Source of the DNA: Myxococcales bacterium
Lineage (GTDB): Bacteria; Myxococcota_C; UBA6777
Assembly (NCBI GenBank): GCA_027005175.1
Contig: JALTMC010000765.1
Coordinates: forward strand, 1 to 10,996
DNA length: 10,996 bases
Reading direction: 5' to 3'
Positions 6,207 to 10,996 of this stretch are shown here, one piece after another (the first letter of the stretch is position 1; every line of letters begins with the position of its first letter). Below the pieces are notes generated by a model. The model ran no database searches, was not told the DNA's origin, and was given only the letters and a program-made list of their open reading frames with translations. The position numbers and the translations under genes are program-made.

Positions 6207-6977
6207 ATGGCGATATTCGACGCCAAAGATGTCAAGCATGAAGAGGTTTCTATTGCGGGAGGCTCTGTCAAAGTCTCGAAGGTCCCTCGACCTCAACGCA
6301 AAGGACAGGTACATAACATCAGCAGCTCACTAGCAAAGCTCGCTGATGGGATGAAGCTAACACAAAGCTACCTGAGTTCTCCCTCTGAAATTGTCACTCG
6401 CGAGTACCCCGAAAACAGAGAAACTCTAGAGTTTCCAGATCGCTACCGCGCGAAGATGATCATGCCTCACAACGAAGATGGTCATCATCTGTGTACGGTG
6501 TGTGGGATCTGCGAGCGGATTTGTCCCAATGCATCGATCGACATCCAAACCCAAAAGGGTGAGATCTCAAAGAAAAAGGAACTTGACCGATTCATCTGGC
6601 GAATGGATACCTGCACCTTTTGCAACTTGTGTGTTGTGACCTGTCCTTTCGACGCATTGGAGATGACACCTGAGTTTGAGAATGCAGTATACGATCGACG
6701 ATTGTTGATCGTAACGCTGAATGAATACGCAGGACCTCATGCCAAACTGATGAATAAGTTTACGGAGGAAGAGCAGGCACAAATGATGGAGCCGCGCGAT
6801 CCCTTTGGTGGCCCCACTCCACTCGGCGGAGAGTACCTGCCAAGGATGAAGCCGTTGGGCAAAGACTACCCGGATGCTGCGGATACGATCTTAAGTAAAT
6901 GGGAGTTGGAACAGAAAGCAGAAGCCAACAAAGAAGCGGAGGCTGAAGCACCTGAAATGGAAGAGGAGTCATCATGA
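6207..6977 (+). CDS. nuoI: NADH-quinone oxidoreductase subunit I (two 4Fe-4S clusters)
   Basis: Ferredoxin-like peripheral subunit that carries clusters N6a and N6b and relays electrons to N2. 256 residues. Two complete CxxCxxCxxxCP motifs are present: Cys96, 99, 102, 106 (LCTVCGICERICPNAS) and Cys136, 139, 142, 146 (TCTFCNLCVVTCPFDA). The ~30-residue C-terminal tail is highly charged, rich in Glu, Lys and Ala (from about residue 231), beyond the conserved domain. The start ATG 6207 has GGAG (6197-6200) six bases upstream and lies 30 bases after nuoH, the widest gap so far in the operon. The end overlaps nuoJ by four bases (ATGA). If the NADH module is truly absent from this complex, this subunit would be the likely entry point for electrons. 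Confidence 0.97.
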   Translation: MAIFDAKDVKHEEVSIAGGSVKVSKVPRPQRKGQVHNISSSLAKLADGMKLTQSYLSSPSEIVTREYPENRETLEFPDRYRAKMIMPHNEDGHHLCTVCGICERICPNASIDIQTQKGEISKKKELDRFIWRMDTCTFCNLCVVTCPFDALEMTPEFENAVYDRRLLIVTLNEYAGPHAKLMNKFTEEEQAQMMEPRDPFGGPTPLGGEYLPRMKPLGKDYPDAADTILSKWELEQKAEANKEAEAEAPEMEEESS

Positions 6978-7603
6978 TCACCAAGGCCGTATACACCACC
7001 ATATTTTATATATTGTCGGTGGTGTCGGTACTTTTCGCACTACAGGTGGTCCACTCCAAGAAGTTGTTGCACGCGGCTATCGCCTTGATGGCCGTTCTTG
7101 TTGCAAGCGCTGGATTCTATATCATGTTAGGCTATGAGTTTTTAGCTGGTGTGCAAGTCCTAGTCTATGTGGGTGGTATCGCCATCTTCATTGTTTTTGC
7201 CATCATGCTGACCTCCAGTGCCGACTTGCAAGAAGACAAACCTCCTCTACACCGAAAGGTGTTAGGAACGACAATCAGTGCCATCTTTTTCTGTGTGACC
7301 TCCGCCTCCCTTTTGTTTTCCAAGTTTCCACTGGCCAAAGGTGGCGTCCCGCCTGTCAATGACGCAGATGCGTTAGGGCGGAAACTGCTCGACTATGGCT
7401 CGCAAGGATTTGTACTTCCCTTCGAGATAGTCTCCTTGCTTTTGTTGGCAGCCGTCATCGGCGGGATCGTTATCGGTAGAAAGATCCCACCTCCTGCCCA
7501 GCCCTTCACCACAGGGGGGGATGAAGCAGACGAGGCCACAGCAGTCGCGCCGAAAAAACAGTTACGAGATGAACAACTGTTGCAGAAAGAGGGTGACACC
7601 TGA
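6974..7603 (+). CDS. nuoJ: NADH-quinone oxidoreductase subunit J (ND6 homologue)
   Basis: Membrane subunit next to NuoA, H and K; its third helix is the segment that changes shape during coupling in known complex I structures. 209 residues with five predicted helices. The diagnostic block GVQVLVYVGGIAIFIVFAIM (residues 59-78) matches the conserved NuoJ/ND6 helix, and the last helix ends with LLLLAAVIGGIVIGRK. About 35 hydrophilic residues follow (TTGGDEADEATAV and onward). The start ATG 6974 overlaps the nuoI stop; GAGGAG (6963-6968) inside nuoI is five bases upstream. The stop overlaps nuoK by one base (TGATG). Confidence 0.95.
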   Translation: MITKAVYTTIFYILSVVSVLFALQVVHSKKLLHAAIALMAVLVASAGFYIMLGYEFLAGVQVLVYVGGIAIFIVFAIMLTSSADLQEDKPPLHRKVLGTTISAIFFCVTSASLLFSKFPLAKGGVPPVNDADALGRKLLDYGSQGFVLPFEIVSLLLLAAVIGGIVIGRKIPPPAQPFTTGGDEADEATAVAPKKQLRDEQLLQKEGDT

Positions 7604-7935
7604 TGCTTGAATATGTAGCCAACCACTCCCCCGGTGTCATGCACTGGTTGCTTTTAACCAATGCGCTCTTTGCCATCGGACTCTACGGGCTCCTCACCCG
7701 ACGCAATGCCATCGGAGTGCTGCTCTCTGCTGAGATCATGCTCAACAGCGCCGCACTCAACTTTGTACTGCTCAATAAATTCATCATGCCACACAAGATG
7801 GATGCTGCGGTCATGATGGTATTTATTGTGTCTGTCACTGCCGCCGAAACAACGGTCGCGATCGGTATTATTGTAGCCTTGTTCAAGAAGCAGAAGTCTA
7901 TTGATATAAACCAGATGAATACGATGAGGGACTGA
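7603..7935 (+). CDS. nuoK: NADH-quinone oxidoreductase subunit K (ND4L homologue)
   Basis: Three-helix membrane subunit in the proton-transfer chain between NuoJ and the antiporter-like subunits. 110 residues, slightly longer than the usual ~100 because of a short charged C-terminus. The two conserved membrane glutamates are present: Glu44 in LLSAEIMLNS and Glu82 in VTAAETTVAIGI, corresponding to E. coli NuoK Glu36 and Glu72. The start ATG 7603 shares its A with the nuoJ TGA stop, a termination-reinitiation type junction. nuoL follows four bases after the stop. Confidence 0.97.
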   Translation: MLEYVANHSPGVMHWLLLTNALFAIGLYGLLTRRNAIGVLLSAEIMLNSAALNFVLLNKFIMPHKMDAAVMMVFIVSVTAAETTVAIGIIVALFKKQKSIDINQMNTMRD

Positions 7936-7939
7936 GCAA

Positions 7940-9946
7940 ATGGGTGCTGTTGCTAACCCTGGATTCGCCCTCCGGTATGCCTGGCTGATCCCGGCGATTC
8001 CATTTATTTCCTTTCTTCTTGTGGGCCTATTCCTTCGACCGGTTTCCAAGCGATGGTCGGGAGTCGTTGCCACTCTCGCGGTCTTTGCTTCCATGGTTCT
8101 GGCCTATACATTGGCCTACGAGTACTTCTCTTTGTTTCCTCCTGGAAGCGAAAAACACCCATCACTGGTGCCCTTCGCCACAGAGTGGCTGCGCTACCAG
8201 GATGTCTTGACTGTCAAAGTGGGTGTATTGGTTGACCCCATCTCGATCTTGTTGTTACTTGTTGTGACCACAGTGAGCTTTCTGGTTCATCTCTACTCCA
8301 TCGGATATATGAGTGATGACCAGGGATACGGTCGATTCTTTACCTACCTCAACCTGTTCACCTTCAGTATGCTCGGCCTCGTCGTTGCACCCAACCTTGT
8401 ACAAATGTACGTGTGTTGGGAACTCGTGGGTGCCAGCTCCTTTTTGCTGATTGGATTTTATTACAACAAGCCTTCTGCTGTTGCTGCCTCAAAGAAAGCA
8501 TTCATTGTCACTCGATTTGCTGACCTGGGCTTTCTGATCGGTATGATTATCCTGACCGTTGTTGGGTATGGCTTGTACCAACAAGTCCTTCCAGCCATCG
8601 GACCGGTGTTTCAGCAATTTGGTGGTGGTGTTCCCCAGGTGTTTGACTTCGCCTTCTTAACCCACCCCACCGTGCTCAAAGCCTTCGCAGCACAAAACAC
8701 CCAACTCTTTGGACTGGGTATACTCACTCTCGCTGCGATCCTGGTTTATGTGGGTGCTGCAGGAAAAAGCGCGATGTTTCCACTGCATATCTGGCTACCT
8801 GATGCGATGGAAGGCCCCACGCCTGTCTCGGCACTCATCCACGCTGCAACCATGGTTGTAGCCGGGGTTTACCTCGTAGCTCGGCTGTTTCCGGTGTTCG
8901 CGCTTTCAGGTACAGCCCTTCTTGTTGTGGCTTATGTCGGTGCCTTCACCTGCCTGTTTGCTGCGGTGATTGCGGTAACACAGAATGACATCAAGCGAGT
9001 TCTAGCCTTCTCCACCTTGAGCCAACTTGGCTATATGATGCTGGCTTTGGGGGTCGCGTCGATGGCCCACCCCTTGGGCTATACTGCCGCGATGTTCCAC
9101 CTCTTCACCCACGCCTTCTTTAAGGCACTGTTATTCTTGGGTGCAGGAGCCATGATACATGCTGTACATACCAACAATGTGTGGGAGATGGGCGGCCTAC
9201 GCAAGAAGATGCCCGTCACACATATCACATTTTTAATCGCAACTCTCGCGATTTCAGGGATCTGGCCTCTGGCCGGATTCTTCTCCAAAGATGAGATCTT
9301 GGCTTCGACTCTTGGAGGTCACTACTATGTGATCTTTGCTGTCACACTCTTTGTGGCAGGACTCACTGCTTTCTATATGTTCCGCATTTACTTCCTCAGT
9401 TTCTGGGGAGAAGCCAAAACAGAAGAAGCAGAACACGCCCATGAGGCTCCTGCGGTGATGTGGATCCCACTTGTCGTTCTGGCCGGATTGAGCATGGTTG
9501 CTGGCTTTGTGCCCATGGCCAAATTCATTCACATCGGCAAAGCACTAGAGCACCACGGCATCAACATGATGATCGCTGGTCCTGCAACGGGTGTGGCGGT
9601 GCTCGGGATAGGTATGGCCTGGTTCTTCTATGTGGGAGACTCCTCTCGGGCAGACCGGATGACCCAACGCATGGGGCTGCTCTACCAAGTCGTCAAGGAA
9701 AAGTTCTATATCGATGAAGTCTATCTCTTCATCACACATAAGATTATCTTTCATTACATCTCCCGTCCTATTGCATGGTTTGATCGAAACATCGTGGATG
9801 GTGGCGTCAACCTTGTGGGTTGGATGACTCACACCTCTGGTGCCCTGCTTCGCTTCCTCCAAACAGGTCAAGTTCAAACGTATGCGTTATGGTTTGTTGC
9901 AGGGAGTCTCTTCACGCTGTTGTTCCTCTGGTCTGCCTTGCTGTGA
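7940..9946 (+). CDS. nuoL: NADH-quinone oxidoreductase subunit L (ND5 homologue)
   Basis: Distal antiporter-like proton pump of the membrane arm. 668 residues, at the long end for NuoL. Visible landmarks: VDPISIL (98-104), the helix-5 glutamate Glu161 in CWELVGASSFLLIGFYY, the broken-helix lysine Lys276 in GKSAMFPLHIWLPDAM, His301 in SALIHAATMV, the HLFTHAFFKALLFLGAGA block (387-404), and Lys450 in GFFSKDEIL. All key charged residues for proton transfer are therefore retained. The C-terminal part (about 585-668) fits the lateral amphipathic helix and final anchor helix specific to NuoL. GAGGG (7926-7930) lies nine bases before ATG 7940. An acidic and His-containing loop (EEAEHAHEAP) near residue 500 is common in this family. 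Confidence 0.97.
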   Translation: MGAVANPGFALRYAWLIPAIPFISFLLVGLFLRPVSKRWSGVVATLAVFASMVLAYTLAYEYFSLFPPGSEKHPSLVPFATEWLRYQDVLTVKVGVLVDPISILLLLVVTTVSFLVHLYSIGYMSDDQGYGRFFTYLNLFTFSMLGLVVAPNLVQMYVCWELVGASSFLLIGFYYNKPSAVAASKKAFIVTRFADLGFLIGMIILTVVGYGLYQQVLPAIGPVFQQFGGGVPQVFDFAFLTHPTVLKAFAAQNTQLFGLGILTLAAILVYVGAAGKSAMFPLHIWLPDAMEGPTPVSALIHAATMVVAGVYLVARLFPVFALSGTALLVVAYVGAFTCLFAAVIAVTQNDIKRVLAFSTLSQLGYMMLALGVASMAHPLGYTAAMFHLFTHAFFKALLFLGAGAMIHAVHTNNVWEMGGLRKKMPVTHITFLIATLAISGIWPLAGFFSKDEILASTLGGHYYVIFAVTLFVAGLTAFYMFRIYFLSFWGEAKTEEAEHAHEAPAVMWIPLVVLAGLSMVAGFVPMAKFIHIGKALEHHGINMMIAGPATGVAVLGIGMAWFFYVGDSSRADRMTQRMGLLYQVVKEKFYIDEVYLFITHKIIFHYISRPIAWFDRNIVDGGVNLVGWMTHTSGALLRFLQTGQVQTYALWFVAGSLFTLLFLWSALL

Positions 9947-9967
9947 CGGAAAGGAGAACCCTTTATT

Positions 9968-10996
9968 ATGGGTATCGTTAGTTGGCTCGTTCTACTTCCC
10001 TTCCTCACCGCAATAGCGGTGGTGATGGTCCCCCAAGAGAAATGGAAAAGTATCCGTTGGATCGCTCTCGGGGGAACTGGAGTTCACTTAATTTTGACCT
10101 CTGTGGTCACCTATCAGTACTGGCTGCTTGCATCTCTTGATGTCACAGCGATGAAAAGTGCCAAATTCACAAAACTTTACCTCGTGGAAAAGGTGACTTG
10201 GTTTAAATCGCTGGGCATTACGTACCTTGTGGGCTTGGATGGTATCTCTTTGGCGATGGTCATCCTCACCTCCATCATTATCTTTACAGGCGTACTGGCA
10301 AGCTGGAATGTTGAAAATCGAACCAAGGAATTCTTTGCAATGCTCCTGGTTCTGGTCACAGGCGTCTTTGGTGTCTTTGTTAGTTTTGACCTCTTCCTAT
10401 TCTTTGTCTTCTACGAAGTCGCTGTTTTGCCTATGTACCTGCTCATCGGTATCTGGGGAACCGGCCCCAAAGAATACTCTGCGATGAAGCTCACCTTGAT
10501 GTTGATGGTGGGAAGCGCATTTCTGCTCGTGGGAATCCTGGCACTCTACCACGTCTCAGGGCTGCAAACCTTCGACCTGATGAAGCTGGCCAAACACAAC
10601 TTCTCTCCCGAATTTCAACGCTGGGTCTTCCCATTGGTCTTTGTGGGTTTTGGCGTAATTGGGGCGATGTTTCCTCTCCACACCTGGAGCCCGGATGGCC
10701 ATTCCTCTGCACCAACCGCAGTTTCCATGCTTCATGCAGGTGTCCTCATGAAGTTGGGTGGCTATGGAATCCTGCGCATCGCTGTATACCTTCTCCCTGA
10801 AGGTGCCAAAATATGGGCAATGCCCTTCCTTATCCTCGCCACAATCAACGTAGTCTACGGTGCCTTTGGTGCCATTCGACAAAAAGACTTAAAATTCTTT
10901 ACAGCCTACTCATCCGTCAGCCACTGTGGCTTTGTCTTGTTTGGGATCTGTACCCTGAACTTGATGGGCTTCAAAGGAGCCGTCCTTCAAATGTTT
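9968..10996 (+). CDS. nuoM: NADH-quinone oxidoreductase subunit M (ND4 homologue), 3' end beyond window
   Basis: Central antiporter-like proton pump; 343 codons are present and the frame is open to the right edge. My translation shows the helix-5 glutamate Glu150 (FVFYEVAVLPMYLLIGIWG), the block FPLHTWSPDGHSSAPTAVSM (235-254), Lys262 in HAGVLMKLGGYG, and QKDLKFFTAYSSVSHCGF (305-322). These identify NuoM firmly. Odd point: in the segment before FPLHTW, which in most NuoM reads like GFAVKVP, this protein reads GFGVIGA, so Ile231 occupies the position of the conserved helix-7 lysine. I recall the SPDGH/SMLHAGVLMK signature from a subset of NuoM proteins, so this may be a subfamily trait. The start ATG 9968 follows AAGGAG (9951-9956) at 11 bases, slightly long; nuoL ends 21 bases upstream. 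Confidence 0.95.
   Translation, partial: MGIVSWLVLLPFLTAIAVVMVPQEKWKSIRWIALGGTGVHLILTSVVTYQYWLLASLDVTAMKSAKFTKLYLVEKVTWFKSLGITYLVGLDGISLAMVILTSIIIFTGVLASWNVENRTKEFFAMLLVLVTGVFGVFVSFDLFLFFVFYEVAVLPMYLLIGIWGTGPKEYSAMKLTLMLMVGSAFLLVGILALYHVSGLQTFDLMKLAKHNFSPEFQRWVFPLVFVGFGVIGAMFPLHTWSPDGHSSAPTAVSMLHAGVLMKLGGYGILRIAVYLLPEGAKIWAMPFLILATINVVYGAFGAIRQKDLKFFTAYSSVSHCGFVLFGICTLNLMGFKGAVLQMF

Overview
The window is bacterial chromosome, roughly balanced in G+C by eye. Positions 2409-10996 hold most of a respiratory complex I (NADH-quinone oxidoreductase-like) operon on the + strand, and the first ~1.85 kb holds two unrelated - strand genes. A probable lipoprotein signal on the leftmost gene suggests a Gram-negative-type cell envelope. 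The subunit order A-B-C-D-H-I-J-K-L-M without E, F, G, and a NuoM of the 'SPDGH...SMLHAGVLMK' type, remind me of delta-proteobacterial-grade lineages (Myxococcota, Bdellovibrionota and relatives). That placement is recall-based and weak.

Layout. 1-579 (-): 5' part of a putative lipoprotein with a ComEC-like metallo-beta-lactamase fold, running off the left edge. 580-748: spacer with most of a seven-copy 11-bp tandem repeat (701-777). 749-1840 (-): a polytopic membrane protein resembling the DUF1624/HGSNAT-like acyltransferase family, whose last codons and stop lie inside the repeat. 1841-2408: divergent intergenic region dominated by a perfect 30-bp inverted repeat with a 5-nt loop (1974-2038), then a ~370-nt leader before nuoA. 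2409-10996 (+): nuoA, B, C, D, H, I, J, K, L and the first 343 codons of nuoM, tightly packed with several overlapping junctions, so very probably one transcript.

How the genes work together. NuoB (N2 cluster), NuoC, NuoD (quinone-site His and Tyr) and NuoI (two 4Fe-4S clusters) form the peripheral Q-module. NuoA, H, J, K link it to the membrane, and NuoL and NuoM are antiporter-like proton pumps; NuoN would be expected past the right edge. The NADH-oxidising module NuoE/F/G is not encoded between nuoD and nuoH, so either it lies elsewhere or another donor (for example ferredoxin) feeds NuoI.

Most of the window is ordinary core metabolism and I see no convincing new system. The items most worth checking are the NuoM lacking the usual transmembrane lysine, an Asp in place of a usual Glu in NuoH, the long perfect palindrome, and the tandem repeat that ends a coding region.
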